Shown: in pieces, positions 12,801 through 26,096 of the stretch | Layout of the letters: each line of letters begins with the position of its first letter | How positions within the stretch are numbered: the first letter of the stretch is position 1 | Assembly: GCF_964204645.1 (NCBI RefSeq) | Contig: NC_134033.1 | Location: 11,493,155 to 11,553,154 of the forward strand | Direction: 5' to 3' | Origin: Tubulanus polymorphus | Taxonomy: Eukaryota > Nemertea > Palaeonemertea > Tubulaniformes > Tubulanidae | DNA: 60,000 nucleotides | Program-made: the position numbers and the translations under genes | The notes under the pieces: generated by a model | Told to the model about the DNA's origin: nothing | What the model saw: the letters and a program-made list of their open reading frames with translations, nothing else | Database searches by the model: none

Positions 12801-15800
12801 TAAATGATGAAGTATCTGAGTAATTGTTTGATATAATGACACCACTTTAGATGGCAACGTTGTCCCAATTTGTCAGCGCATGCCTATTTGATCTTACTGA
12901 TTATCCGGTTGAATCAGGAAAGTGCGCGACGAAGGGCTTAAGCCTACTGGTTAGAAATACCGTTCAACTGCGTACATGCATCGTGTATTTGATTGTAAAA
13001 CATAAATTCTCATTCGAACTAACAACTTTAGCACTAATCTCACTATCTTACTCTACATACTCGAAGTAACGCGTTTTTTTTCGAATTTTCATCAAATGCC
13101 GAAAATATGTACGCTACTTATTCATGCAATCGTGATAAAAATTATGATTATGATCATCACACGAAACATCATTATTGACGGGACGAAACTGGCCGCACTA
13201 TTTACCACCCGATCAATCACTTCACAGACTTCATCGACAATATTCAAATCAAATAAAATCAACGTTTATTACCTCTTTCATATTCAAACACAGCATTTAT
13301 AAAGCAAAAATCATGCATTAACCCTAATTAATCTCCTTCAAATTTTTTGGGAAATTTCAGTAATATCTTAATTACAGTGTATGCTAGGATATTGGAGTAA
13401 AGCATTAATTTTGGACCCAGACCTTATGAGACAAGCGCCTTTATAAGGATTATCAATATAAATTAGTGAGTTGAATCTGTCTGTATTTCTTTTTTGATTC
13501 TGTAATTTTTTTGCATACTTGTGCATATACCCAACAACCAAATTTTACATGTACCGTATAGTAGAAGCCAACACTAGTGATTGTGAAATCAGTGTAAGGT
13601 ACCGGTAGCCCGTATTCACTAGTAGGGAGGAATTTAAACCTGATTGTATTAAAACTACTCTCTCAGGTACAGCCCTTCTCAGCTATCCATCATCTGTGCA
13701 TTGCTATCAAATGCTGAATGACTGAAGTTTGCAAGTGAAAATGAAGTTAGGCAATCACAATTTCATTCATAATAGAGTCGGACTAATCAACTTTCAGGGC
13801 GTAGGGCTAATTAGCAGGTGATGATGACCACTGAAAAATTTACTCTTACTGAAAGCATTGTTATATATAAGCGAAGCAGCTTACAAGCATGATATCAGAA
13901 TATGTCGAACCAACGCGCGATGCTCGAGCCAGAATCTTGACAGAAATTTTTGTAAGTGTTTCCGATTGTTAAAAAATGTCATGAGTCAGCTGAGGTGTAG
14001 CGAGATAGCTCGATATCGCAAAAAAAAAGGCTTCGACATATTCTCAGTGATGAAGAGAGAAAGAAAAGCAGGCAGAAAATAATGGAATACCCATGCAGTG
14101 TGTCTCGACTGTCGCCGGCCCTGGGAGGAAAAAAGAAAGAGCTAGGTCTTAAATGACTCTTAAGCACGTAATATGGCAGTGTAATATGCAATAGGTGGCT
14201 GAAAGCCGTCAACACGTCTGAAAGTATGAAAATATATTAGCAAGAGAGAAAATAAAATACGTATGACATTAAAATACACTGAATTGAAATGAATAATCAA
14301 ATAATACAGAGTCGTAGTATTGAGCATAAAAAAAGTTTGGTTACAATTGGGATGAAATGATTTATCTATGGAATGAGATGAATCTCTGTCGTTAGGAACG
14401 GGTTAGAAGTCGAGGTTTCTACAAACAGTAGGTTTACAGGTTTATCATAAAAATAAACTTCAGCCTAGCTCAGTAAACGACCTGGGGCCAGCTGCACAGT
14501 CATGGCTTAGATCTACAGACTGTCCGAGTTCAATAATCGAAACAACTTAAGACCAGTCTTAACGTCTTAAGATCACGTTTGGACCTCAGTCGAGACTATG
14601 CAACTGGGCCTGGTGTTATCTAGGGTGGATCATCATTATGGAACAACCAAATATCAACTGAAGATCTTGAAGCCTGGACACCCATTTTGATCTTTTACCT
14701 AGAACCAATTTAAACCCACACCAGCAACTACCAAACAAAAACTCAGTTCCACACAGAACAACCTAACTTAAACTCAGACCCAGTTCCACAGTTTTTTGGT
14801 AACGTATGACTTGTGTTGAATCAAGTTTATCTTATCACTCCGTTGAAAAATTTGGAAAAATAACTGTGTGGCTGAATCCAGGATCACCAAAGTTTTACAC
14901 GTACATTGTCTACTTTTGAAGACTGGTTATAGTTAGCACTGATTTCCAATGATTTGCAAATAATCCACAAATCTATGACCAGTCTTATCCTAAGTCCAGC
15001 CCAATTATGGGTCGAACTTACACACACCACCTGGTGGGAAGAACTGATGGATTCATGCACCGATGAATTCGTGTTTAAAGTTGTTATACCTCATAATAGA
15101 AATCAGGCCAAACTAACTTGTTGTACCCTGACGATGATTGCTACAGAATGGAAAACATTCATTTCAAAATGTTGGTAAACTGAATGAAAAATTGACGAAA
15201 CGGTCCTTGAAATTTAGTACATTTCCATGAGTTATAGATATGCATAGCGCTTTATCTGGAGTAGAATATTGTTCATAAATCTGGAATAATTGAAAATGTT
15301 GTCCATAACATAAAATTCATATATTCACCATTACTGTCGGAAAACAGTGAGCGTAAACAAAATGCTACACAAAAAAATAAATAAATCAAATGAATGAATG
15401 AATGGAAAATGAGTGGGAAAAAATACAGGATATTAACAATACAGTAGACAGTGCTTGCCTTAGATCTCATGAGACTTCGAGATATTCCCAGAGGCAATTC
15501 AATTCTGAGGGAGAACATGCTTTACAGTAGAAATGTTTCTAATATTTTGTGCGGGGCACATAATAGTAGCAGGCAAGCGCAGTCTACTCATATATAGCAT
15601 CAATTACTGAATTTGGCCTATTTTATTAACCGGCCACATCAATAAGGTACAGAAACCATAACTAAAATTCTGCAGGAATCTGCCAGGTTCTTCTTCATTT
15701 AAATCAAAATTTGAATCAATTTTTCTCACTATTAAAAGAATAGTCAGTGAGAGCTATGAATGACATACACTGAGTGGGAAATTCAATCTTGTATCTATTC

Positions 15801-18800
15801 CATGACTTGTCTGATAATATTAGGATTTGGGAGCCTTAAAGTCGTGTTTGAAATGACCTAATTGTAATCATGGACGTATTAACTAGATCCGGTATACAAC
15901 CATGTTGTATTGTTGCCCTCTTGTGCGGGCCGGTACCCGATTGATTTTCAAAACGAATAAGAAAACCAGTCCCTCAACCATCCGCCCTCGTGAGAATCCA
16001 AATTGGATGACATCGGGTGTCCCCATCACTCCCTCCTGGATCAGGGTATGTTCTACTAAAACATACAATGTATTTTATATCGCGTTGATAACAACATTCA
16101 CAGTTTCCACCGATTTCGCTAAAAAACTTACGTAAAACTCAACTTTTCCCGAGGAAGACGACGTTTCTTGTTTGACGACGGGACCGGTCGGTTTATGTAT
16201 CGGACCCGGCGATTCGTGGCGATAATTCATAGGGACGGGTACGGTATCTTCGTCGTACGTAAACGTATCGTTGTCGAGTTCATCGGCCGGCGTAACTACA
16301 ATAGATAATACACGCTCGCTATTAGATTATATTATTTCACACATTTGAAAAGTCATTCATTCATGTTAGTTATAGTGGGGTTGGTTTAGTAGGGGTTGGA
16401 TGGTATATTCAGGTTAAAGAAAATTATTCATCAAGATTTCTTGATGGATAAATCTCGTTTTCAATCTTTTAAATATGTATATAGTGGGTTTGTTATTTCA
16501 TTATGTACCCTTAAGCCTTGACTGCAACTCCACCCCCCCCTGCCTGAGTTATAAGTTCAGCTGACTTAATAATGATTGATATCACCATAAGCGAGTGTTA
16601 TTTTAGCATGAAAATCCTTGTCCGGCAATATCATCGCATGAAATCCTGAAAACCTCAGAGAAATTTACATAAAAATGCAGCACTAGCTAATGCCAGAAGC
16701 ATCATGAAAGCTTAAATTTTGGATTTTGTCACAAAAACAACTCAACATCAAACAACTCATCAGTTTTTCTTTCTATTTCAGCTGAACAGTTTTTCAAAAG
16801 CTCTAGCTGGATGCATTATCTTTCCAAAATATGAACCGCGAATGAATAAACCTTAACTCACAAGGCTAGACGTGCGTGGCACGGAATGATATGGTATTTA
16901 TCAGAATTGAACCTGTGTAATCCTAAACTATTTTGCAGTAAATTGACACAGACACAAAGGGGTAGATTTTAAGTGCGATTAGCAAATAGAAATTGGACAT
17001 CTACACTATTAAAGCTAGACTTGTCTCGGGGCCAGATAGTCAAGTAATGCAATTGCAGAATGCATCTCGATGATAGAGAAAAGACAAAACTTTAACACAG
17101 GAGATTCAGGAATTCTGATATCAGACGAAATACTCTGGGCCCGGTTTTATAGACTGGTATTACCTTCAACCCGGGTTATTACTCAATTGATAATGAATTG
17201 AGTTAGCCCCCGGGTTTAAGGTAATACCAGTCTATAAAACCGGCCCCTGGTGTATACAATAGATCCTGTCAAATCTTTTGCCCTAATCAAGATTAAATTC
17301 ACCACCAACCACATAAATGTACCTAAAATACGATGCAGAGTTTACTGAACCTTTGATTCCTTGTAAACCGAAATTCAAAATGTTATGGATCGAGTAGGGT
17401 TTACTGAACTTTTGGGTTTCTGGATCAATTCCAGGAATAATGATTAACTTCAGAATTGACTTCATCTCCTGCGAGTTGCTTTACAACTATCTCACGTACT
17501 TGGCTACAGCCTGTGCCCAGATAATATACACCTTTCCGGAAAAGCCATAGATTCATCCATGAACCAAAACTCAGTATCTGGTTCCGCAGTAACCAGCTAG
17601 ATGAGACTCTACAGTTTGTTTTCTTTTTGCTTTACGTCGTGTAGATCTTGGTTTCCCAAGACTTTCTTGGATTATTCACTCAACCTCACGATAACGACGG
17701 GACCACAGCCTTTGAAGTGCTACCCGCACACTTTATTTTCAAATAGTTTGACTCAGAGTTAAATCTAACTTACAACTGCGGCACTGAGCTCACAAGAATC
17801 ATGGTTGGATTTCTGGAAAGGTCTCAGTAACGTAGCATGCAGAGTTTTCTAGATAGCAATGGCTAATATACAGGACACAGAAATACAAATTCCACACGAA
17901 TTACATAGTTTATACCAGACACTGAGTAGACAAGTCAATCTTATCTATCTTTTTAGAGCCTTATTTGATTAAGATTTGGATTTGAAAGACTAAAAATCCA
18001 GTTCAAAGTCAATTGAATATTAACCAATTTTGCTTTGTGTATAACAGAGTGTTAGTCTGGTGGCATAACTAGTGTGCTGGTACTCCGCGGAACTAATATG
18101 TTCCAATCAAATATAAGCCGAGGACCCATTCCACAGTTAAACGCCGAGAATTTGGCGAACCAGTTCATCTAGTATTTTGGAGTTTGTATGGGTGGAATTT
18201 GTAGATGACACGTTAGTACACATTTCTGATAAAACGAGTGAAAACACTCTCGAGAATTATGAGAAATGAGCACGCGGGGAATGTATTGATGTTGTGCGCG
18301 AAACGTTGAAGACAGAATCCTTACTATCCGTTCGTTCACGAGTTTCCTCATAAATAGCATTAACTGAAACACATCATAAATGCATACAGAAAATAGACAT
18401 AATTCTGAGGTGCCGGGGTTTAGGGTTCACAGCGGTTTACGTGCAACATGCATCCAGTCCCAGTTGCGAGTTTTGAGTTAAAATTTGACTCGGGTTTCAA
18501 AATTTCAAAATCTCGCATCGAAGGAACTGGGTTCCAGTCTTTGATAGTGGATTCATTGAGCTACCAGCAATCATGAGCTAATAATGCACAGTACATTTTC
18601 ACCAGAGCAATATTTTTCTTTACATCATAGACAATACGCATGAAACCTGCATTCTGAGTTAACACACCTGGGACAGGAAAATCCTGTTAGTGCTAACCGT
18701 GGTTTGTACACTGTGGTTAGGCATAAATGGGCGCAGGGAAACGCTGTTAGCTAACCATTGTCTTCGTGCAGCCTCGTATTTCAAGCTGGTTAGACTAACC

Positions 18801-21800
18801 ACGAATAAGCCGCTAACCACGGTTAGGCTAACAGGGTTTTCCTGCGCCTGCTTTGATGCCGGTATCTCCGTCTAAAGCAGTGGTCACAAACACTCTTAGG
18901 AAGGATGGTTTACCAACATTTACGTGACACAATTCGGTGGTGATTTTAAACACATCCAGATGAAGGAAAGGAAACACTATCAATCAATGGAGCGTTTATA
19001 GATTGAAATTATACCCACATCTAACAACTTAAGGCAGGTATTAAGATTTAAGACCACTTTAGGACGCACTGGACCCAGAACTATGAGATATTTTTAAGGT
19101 AACGGACGAGGAACCGACAGATAATTGTTAGCAAATCTAATCACGTATTGAGAAACCCATCCGAAACATGCTTAGATTCGTCGATACTCAAAAGATGCAG
19201 ACCCCACCCGCATTCGTACATCAATGAATACGTACGGCAAAGCGGCGAGGGTTCACGGTCTCTGGAAGAACTACGGTCGCGTCGATTCATTCTAGGCGTC
19301 GGTGATAAGCCACTCTCCATGCTGCCGTCAGGCGTATTCGTGCTGTTCGAACGCTGTTGCATAAAATCACGTTTCGTATCGGATGAACTATGAACTCGAA
19401 TCATTCCGTCTTGTTCACGCCTGTGTGTAAAAGTATATTCATATTTTGTTATCGAAACATACATTATCTTAATGAATACAATTTTAAGAGATATGAATGG
19501 TTTCAGGGGCGGATCCAGGGCTCTATCTCGAGGGGGTTTCGAATTGTATAAGGACACTCACTATTATAGGGGAGGGCACTTTCTATGTCAAATCAAAAAG
19601 GCAAAAAGGGTACTTTACATCAAACTTGTGGTTTTCAGGGGTATTTACAACGCCAAATAATGCCAAACGAGGGCACTCCATGGATTCCACTCCACAAGTC
19701 AAATCCATGGATTAAGGGGCACAAACAATGCTTGACGGTATTCCAGAACCCTCGGAACCCCTCTGGATCCGCCCCTGGGTCTTGAGGGTTGTACTTGCTA
19801 GTTAAGGCACTGGCCTAGGTGTAATAATTCACATATTTATGTACTCGTTCATTTTACCACCGGAAAATGTTATGAACAGTGGTAGTTTGTAATAACTAAT
19901 ACTGAAGAGACGTACCAGTTCGCTGCATTGTTCGGCATCAGTAACTTCTGTTTGCGTGTCATACTCGTTATTTGCGGTATATTCTCGACCTCCGGCGATC
20001 GCGCCAACTGCTTCTTCTGATCCTCCAGCCGTTTCAGTTTCTCCTGAATGCTAAATGCGGGCTCCGACATTTTGCGGTCGAAAATCTTCGACGACGGCGG
20101 CGGCGCGAACGACTTGTTGCTATGAAATACATCTGAAACGATACGAATCGAATTGGAATATTTTAGAGACGAATGATTCGGAAGAATAAATTAGGACCGT
20201 TGGTAATAAGTGCGAGTGATTGATTGTCTCTGCAGTTTTATGTGAGGAATTATGACAGGGTGGCGCCACTTTCCACCCATTTACAAATCCCGCGAGTTTT
20301 CCCTGAATCAGAGAAATTTCTAGATTTCAAATGTTACAAAGTTCATTCATTATTCATTGAATCCTGTACTGATTGATAAAGAAACACGTGGTCAATAGCA
20401 TTATCCATATTCCCCGAGGTTTCCAGGTTTTTGACGAAATTTGTCAAATTCCCTGGGTTTTCCGAGATTTTGTCTAGATTTTTCTGGTTCCCTGAGTTTT
20501 CCGGGTCAGTGGTCACCCTGTGTGGAGATTTAAACCAGATTGCATCGCAATAGGTGATAGGGGACTAACGTGAACTCAGTCATGACTGAGCGTACCGGCT
20601 ACAAGGGCCTGATAGACCAGTCAATTGAATATAAATACATCTATAGATATTATCCCGAAATTCTTAATATTGGTAAACACCGGAAAGATCACCAGGAAAC
20701 CACAAAAAAATGACTAAAAGACATGCTTTCCCTGATCACCAAATATAGATTTAATGATAACCTATGATAACCGAGACAGGAGATTGTAGCTTATGCCGAT
20801 AATGCTGTGAACTTCAACCAGAATAAAAGAAATAATGAAGCAATACTCCAAACAAAACCTACTGGAGTTTGTGAGGTTTAAGAGAGGAAGTGTTCGAAAC
20901 CCTATTACCAACAGGTGTAATAATAATGCATGTATGTACAAAAAGACACTTTGAATCATCCATAAAATTATATCAATTATTGATTTCATGACTGATTCAA
21001 ATGTTCTAAAGTGCCCAGAGCAGCAAATTCACACAAAATCTAACGTATTCAAAACTTTATCATTAATGAGAGTTCTTCGATTTCAAATTTGCTACTCGTC
21101 AAATAGAAAAATTGGCATCCTTCAAAAGAATCTGTCATTTCACCTGTTTCTTAGGGATTCAAAATAATTGGTAAATGATATCCAATCAAAATGACTTGTG
21201 GTGATCAGTGATATTGTGAAGGATTTAATACAGGCTTCTCTAGAGGTCCTACAACCGTGCGCTATATTGGTTGGTTAACGCAATAAGTAGTTTTTACATG
21301 CACATTTATATGCACTAGTTCTTAGTTTCTATACCCCTATTTCATGCAAGTATTTTTCAAGATCCCGATAATTTTGTCATTTTTGTTTGAGTGATCGGCT
21401 CTAATGACCACGTTGTTTAGCTATCGCATCAAACATGTTAATTCAGTCAACAGGTTTGATACGATAGCTTAATGCATTAAAATCTAATCAATCCGAACAT
21501 TTTGTACTATTGTTTGTTTGTGTTGATCTATATCAATGATGACTATGCCTACCAACCAACCAACAGCGTCACAATAAACAATGACATCACGTGTGCAAGA
21601 CCTCTATAGAAGGATCCAAGTGATGATTTCGAAGGAAAGAAAACGTGATTAATATCGCTATAGCAATGCTGAAAGCGGAGAGTGCATTGTTGTGATGTTA
21701 TCGGTACCGTCTTCCTCCAGATAACCGGCGCCACCGGTATCGACGTGCTCGAGAATCGCGCCGTCGCTGTACGGATGGGCGTACCCGTTACTACCCTCGG

Positions 21801-21893
21801 GCGGGTACGGTATGTTGTTGTTTACAGCGACAGCCCGTCGTGCCACGTCTTCAAAAAACGGGTACGGAGGAAGCTCCAATACGCCGCCGAGAT
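5778..21893 (-). CDS. FARP: FARP-type RhoGEF (DH-PH-PH), 3' two thirds, 19 exons
   Basis: FARP proteins are FERM-DH-PH-PH guanine nucleotide exchange regulators of Rho-family GTPases, acting at the plasma membrane in neurite and synapse development. Exons in transcript order are 21893-21708, 20132-19916, 19420-19236, 16295-16132, 12448-12245, 11756-11667, 11321-11188, 10612-10531, 10392-10206, 9777-9727, 9397-9267, 9063-8995, 8579-8490, 8281-8199, 8122-8052, 7585-7434, 6898-6791, 6261-6110 and 5856-5778. All phases join without a break to 811 codons and a TAG at 5780-5778. In fragment numbering, residues 1-325 are a low-complexity linker, about 326-520 are DH, 546-645 are PH1 and 700-795 are PH2. 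Conserved blocks such as CYLPLNTFLLKP and WVVFTNFCLFFYK place it in the FARP1/FARP2 family rather than with other RhoGEFs. The first located exon starts in mid-codon, so at least one exon is missing. No FERM exon was found upstream. One intron uses a GC donor. The 21.7 kb exon is the least certain. Confidence 0.93.
7434..7585 (-). CDS. FARP: FARP inter-PH linker exon
   Basis: A 152-nt exon links PH1 to PH2. It carries QHRANTTMHVCWHRNTSVSF, a motif nearly invariant in FARP proteins, so this exon strongly supports the family assignment. The acceptor CTAG and the donor AAG|GTAAGT are both clear, and the first codon is completed by the single G left from the previous exon. Confidence 0.95.
7672..7765. 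repeat. Diverged direct repeat in FARP intron
   Basis: TTTCATGCTTCAACCAACTG and TTTCATGCCTCAAACCACTG, each followed by AGTGC...GGCA, are about 60 bases apart. Confidence 0.5.
8052..9063 (-). CDS. FARP: FARP first PH domain exons
   Basis: Four exons (9063-8995, 8579-8490, 8281-8199, 8122-8052) encode the first pleckstrin-homology domain. Strand one is IREGCLQKLSKKGYQQRMFF, followed by LFSDMLIYTSRTT, VHGQLPLRGMAV and the closing helix EEKDKWVEDITNAIIAAKER, whose Trp is the invariant PH-domain tryptophan. Two of the four exons are multiples of three. The acceptor at 8281 reads AAAG rather than a pyrimidine-rich CAG, which is weak but keeps frame on both sides. The donor of the last exon (GTG|GTGATC) is also non-ideal, yet the codon completes correctly with the next exon. 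The domain is expected to contribute to membrane phosphoinositide contact or autoinhibition of DH. Confidence 0.93.
9267..11756 (-). CDS. FARP: FARP DH (RhoGEF) domain exons
   Basis: Six exons (11756-11667, 11321-11188, 10612-10531, 10392-10206, 9777-9727, 9397-9267) encode the Dbl-homology domain, which binds Rho-family GTPases and promotes nucleotide exchange. The conserved regions can be read in order. CR1 is ELLMTERTYKKDIEVLTVWF, the middle region contains PIYDHHCWFLKELEQRLAMW, and CR3 is LPLNTFLLKPVHRLLHYYML. The last exon has RLENVQRLLELQRDLSGIDN, which is very close to FARP family sequence. In CR3, His replaces the Gln common in RhoGEFs (P-V-H-R instead of P-x-Q-R). I recall vertebrate FARP1 also having His, so this probably fits the family. 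In FARP2 structures the DH domain is autoinhibited by the two PH domains. Confidence 0.95.
9541..9659. mobile_element. hAT-like element end fragment
   Basis: The reverse complement matches the first 120 bases or so of the 19.5 kb element with few changes. The other end is missing. Intronic in FARP. Confidence 0.75.
11811..12106. mobile_element. piggyBac-like MITE, copy A
   Basis: A 288-bp element (11815-12102) with inverted ends CCCTTTCAGTGC / GCACTGAAAGGG is flanked on both sides by TTAA, the piggyBac target site. It has no coding capacity. It is intronic, between the FARP exons at 12.2 and 11.7 kb. Internal ACACCGCAGTGC motifs are repeated. Confidence 0.88.
12245..21893 (-). CDS. FARP: FARP linker exons between FERM and DH
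   Basis: Five exons (21893-21708, 20132-19916, 19420-19236, 16295-16132, 12448-12245) encode about 319 residues rich in Ser, Asp, Pro and Arg, as expected of the poorly conserved linker in FARPs. Visible pieces include KMSEPAFSIQEKLKRLEDQK, a short probable helix, and SDDDLMQRKKSVESEDEGRR, which runs into the DH domain. Human FARPs have a similar acidic EDEGRRKR-like run at the same place, from memory of the family. Every junction is phase-consistent and has an AG acceptor and GT donor. The first exon (21.7-21.9 kb) is weaker: its donor GACG|GTACCG is not ideal, and a second phase-compatible donor lies inside it at the GAGG|GTAGTA step. A small intronic piggyBac-like element sits between this group and the DH exons. 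Confidence 0.8.
14775..14882. repeat. CCAGTTCCACAG element, diverged copy
   Basis: GACCCAGTTCCACAG at the left and AACTGTGTGGCTGAATCC at the right. The interior is largely changed. Intronic in FARP. Confidence 0.45.
17137..17247. repeat. Hairpin repeat, TATAGACTGGTATTA family
   Basis: An almost perfect palindrome of about 110 bases. The left arm CCGGTTTTATAGACTGGTAT is mirrored at the right by ATACCAGTCTATAAAACCGG. Other copies are at 42,265-42,373 and 49,997-50,094, with a partial one at 43,018-43,050. Confidence 0.85.
18452..18535. repeat. CCAGTTCCACAG-like element, diverged copy
   Basis: CCAGTCCCAGTTGCGAGT at the left is mirrored loosely by AATCTCGCATCGAAGGAACTGG at the right. Intronic in FARP. 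Confidence 0.45.
18674..18844. mobile_element. Inverted-repeat element, CAGGAAAATCCTG ends
   Basis: The left arm CAGGAAAATCCTGTTAGTGC is mirrored by a right arm ending CTAACAGGGTTTTCCTG. Nested copies of the TTAGCTAACC motif lie between. Intronic in FARP. Confidence 0.65.
19504..19777. mobile_element. hAT-like non-autonomous element
   Basis: A 274-bp element begins CAGGGGCGGATCCAG and ends CTGGATCCGCCCCTG, an inverted-repeat terminus typical of hAT-type MITEs. No clear 8-bp target duplication remains. It is intronic in FARP. Confidence 0.8.
20256..20520. mobile_element. TIR element starting CAGGGTGGC
   Basis: CAGGGTGGCGCCACTTTCC at the left pairs imperfectly with GGTCAGTGGTCACCCTG at the right. 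The interior repeats TTCCCTG/GGTTTTCC motifs. It is probably another hAT-like MITE, and its target duplication is not clear. Confidence 0.55.
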
Positions 21894-24800
21894 CTGTAAG
21901 CATAATATTCATAGGACAGCGATAAGCATCAAACAGTTTTACATATAGAAGCAATTTCATGCCAGTTTCTCTTCGTCTAAACGATGAAAGCTCAATAATA
22001 TAATAGAGGTTGAATTATCAGAATCACAAGTTTTGACGAATGTTAGAACGATAGTCGTGTAGCAATCATTTGTTTATCAGCAATTTCATACAAAAGAACA
22101 TTAACGTTTAGAGGCCACGTCAAAGCTTGGATGAACTTTGGAGTTTGACATTTATCTGCTAATCAGCTTTTGAGCAACTGACCCCTGTTCACTGTTGTGC
22201 TCATCCAGTTAAGCCACAGATACATTAATGACATGAGCAATGAAATGCACCACATCATCACCCCTTGTTATATTATATTAGAAGTACCATTCAGCACTAA
22301 GACTATCTAGTACTTGTTCTGTACTACAATTCCACTGGATCAACTTAGAGTTGTTCGAGTGCCAATAGAGGCCATAACATAAATTTGGACGTTTAGAAAC
22401 TGCTGTGGGATCCGTAATGCAAATCATTTATTTCTGATGTCATCACGCTACTATGAATGTTGCTGTAAGCTGTATAATCCCCCATACTGCTAGGTTTGAA
22501 TGAATACTCAATGATTTTGCAAATACTGAATTCGTCTGAATGATTGCTACACTTATTTCATTAGACTAATTATCAATACATTCAAGCAGAAAAATTAAGC
22601 AAGGAGTTCATAGAACAATGTTTGATGTTACAAGGTTATGAAATGAATCTGATGTTCACATCCGCGTTCATCCCAAACGAGGTTACATCACATGTACGCC
22701 ATCTGGTGGGATTGATACCAGTTTACTATGCGCACGCCTGGTAATGGGTTTCGCGTTTAAGGCGTATCCCGCTCATTAAGCCAAATCAATCATACGCATT
22801 CGTTCTTTTCAATAAATGACGAGATCGCGACCAAAATCATATCAATTTTCATCGGTAAATACAACGCGCTAATAATACCGACGCCAGGCCTTCATCCACT
22901 GAGATGCACGAACACAGCAGCAGCAGCAACGAGAGGCAGTTTAGAAATATTCATTAATCTTCATAACTTCTTTCGTCGTGAAAAGTCGAGATTACGATGC
23001 CCGATAGCGCGCGCCTGTCGTTCAAATCAAAAATTCAATCTCCTCCGCGGCTGACTGACACTGTCTGAGATACAACTATTCTAGCTGTTCGGATTCTATA
23101 ATCAAAATACTTGAAGGTGAAAACAAGATGTAACCTAAAAGATTTATGATATCCAATTAGTCGGGAGGCGACACGAATGAAATACTGTAATAATTCCTTG
23201 CATTCCTCCTGCTCGCCGTTTTCGAGATGATTTTTTTCATGCGATCAGTAAACGAGATCAAATGACGAATGACAATAAGCCTGCAGGTAATTCTCATAAC
23301 TGGCGGCAGCTGACGACCATAAAGAAAAGCAATAACTACGTGTACATCGCCAGCATTCTCGGGGAAATGTGTGAGAAAATTGTCCAGTCATGCAGTTCGG
23401 ATAGACAATCTCTTCAGAGGTCGACACGTAAAGTGATGAGTCAACAATATCTGATAACACTGACAACAACACATCATCAACGCTATGCGTAACAGCAACA
23501 TTCTTTCACCGATATTTTTCATTAAAAATGCCTCGGAACTTGAAAAATAATTCAGAGCAATTTGATCAGGATTAGTGACGTTTAGACTCTATTTTCATGA
23601 CCTAACTTTTCACCTAATCTGGACATTACAATCTACTTATCCACTGGAATCAATTCATTTTCCCTCATAATCGGATTGGTCCAGAATGATCGGGATGAAG
23701 CTGGGTATACAATACAGTCATCTGGTATGTGGATGAACTGCTGTATCCCAATCTCCACATTCTAACTTCCATTAATAAAACAGCGTGTCATATCGAGTTC
23801 AATAAAATCAATCCATGATCAATTCTTCTGCACTCTGATGTTATGATTATTTTTAGACTCTCAGCGCGTGGCGTATAATGAAATTTATGGAATACTCTAT
23901 GTAGACATGGGGGTCGGAAGCACTGTCTACTTGACATGTTTGTGCAGTCAAACTCAGTCTAGATCTGATAAGTCGTCTTTATTTTTGAGTCCCGATTTCT
24001 ATTTCTTATTCATTTAACTGAGCGCAAGATGTCATTTGGATAAATCATCGACTACAGTGACTTAAGGGAAAATCAACAAATGGAAAGGCATAGTGGTTGC
24101 ATGAGGTTGGGGGCCCTAGAAGTAGAATTAACAACCTTTCAAATCTATCCAACTGGTTAGCAGTAGAATTAATCAAACAATATGATATAAGGTAGTCAAC
24201 GTAAAACAAAAGTCAAATCAGAACTAATGAAACTTAAAAAGATGCCGATTTTGATGGTATATTCAGCTCATTCAACGGTCCTTCCTCAATTCAGTTCTTG
24301 TCACTAACAACGAACGGTAATAACTCTGCATATTACGCATTATGGCGCGTATATTACATAACCGAGTGCGCTAAGAGCGAAGATTACGAGATGAATTTCC
24401 GCGGTTAGAAGAAATCGTAGATCGTGCACCGGAGGCCCCCCCGAAGACAAGACACACGTAAGACGATGACGCGATTAATGTATCGAATTCATGGGGAAAT
24501 AGATACAGATATTGATAAAACGGTCGGTATCCCGCGTGGCGTATCGCAGGTATCAACATCAGTGCAAACCACCAGAGAGTGATCAGTAATTGAATTCATC
24601 GGTAAACTTATTGGTTACATTCTACCCCCGTACCTGTTTCCAATCAATCATATCCGATATCTAAAGACATTCTATACTGATAAAATATATATATTTTGAA
24701 GCCCTACCAGTCTACCAATCAAACCATACACTAAACCAACAATCAGATGGTTCAATGATGGTTAGTTCATTTTCAACCAGATTTGAACAGGCAATCCAAA

Positions 24801-26096
24801 CTTCATCAAGAAGTTATCGAATAGATATAAGATTAACTTTCCTGCTTAGCGTATTGTACATTCATTTCAAAATTGAATTAATTAAAAGGTTATTTGTCAA
24901 TTCACTTTTTCTTTCATATTTTCTTAATGAAAAACTGATAAGCTGTTTACCAATCTCTCTCTCTCTCTCTATCAGACACAGGTAGTGTCTATAAATGAAT
25001 CAGATATTCCATAAGCCGTTCGAGCTAATATCATCGTCGAAACGAACCTTGACATTATTCATTTCTCTCTAGAGTTATTTCAACTGGAATACTGTCAGAT
25101 TTCATAGTCATTAAACGTGGCGCGTCGAGCCGACCGATGTCGCGTCTCGAATTCGATATTATACCATCGCTCGCGCGAGTTCCCCGCAGGCCGACGCTAC
25201 TCCGGGAGAGAGCGCGATACAAATATATCATAAATATACGAATGAATATGTAAAGCCATAGATACAGGATATCATAAACCTCTGGACAGCAACATATTCA
25301 TCGTCCATACGCAGAATCATGAATAATTATTAAGCCCGGTGCACACCTTTCTGCAATTTCTATTGCCACAATTGCACATAAGCTATTTGACCCATGTCAG
25401 ATTAGGCCCAGGCCAAACGTTGACACAGATGTCAAACCTGTACTGAATTTCCATTCTATGTCACACGTCCTGAACTTCTAAACATGGCTGCGTTCTACAA
25501 TCATACCACCACTACTGAATGGACCCGTGACCCGAACAGGGTGTAAATATACACATTGAGAGATTCTCCACATCGAGTAGAAAAATCTGTACACATTTTA
25601 TGTGCAAACGCGATAAAATATTCTATGGACCGTCCCCAATCGTGAGTGCGCGTAACCCCCATCTCCCCCCTGCGCAGCCGCCGATTGATACCGGCACCAT
25701 TAATTGAATTAGGTTCTTTTTTCTACCGAGCCGTTGCATCCTCATTGCAGATGTGGCCGGCTACATATAATCTGATCGATGATATAATCCTGGCTTCCCG
25801 TTGATTAGTGAGATTTATTCACCGATGCGTGTACGGCCTGTGCGCTGCTATGGGAGGAGGGATTACAGTTTATATCATCATCATCATCGCAGCAACGATG
25901 GAATACGCGGTATTTTTATGATCGGAATTTTTTGCCGTCCGACCGACGATAAATATGACTAATAAACGCGTTTCTATTGTCACCGGTGAACGTATTACAG
26001 AGATCCCCGTTATAAAATATAACGTTTTAGAGAAGTAAGTGTTCCGAGCGATGAAGGACAACGTCACAATTAACGAACAACGACGGTTAATCATGA

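Noticed and set aside
19472-19785. Three overlapping plus-strand frames at 19.5-19.8 kb
   Set aside because: They fall inside the hAT-like element and have no transposase features.
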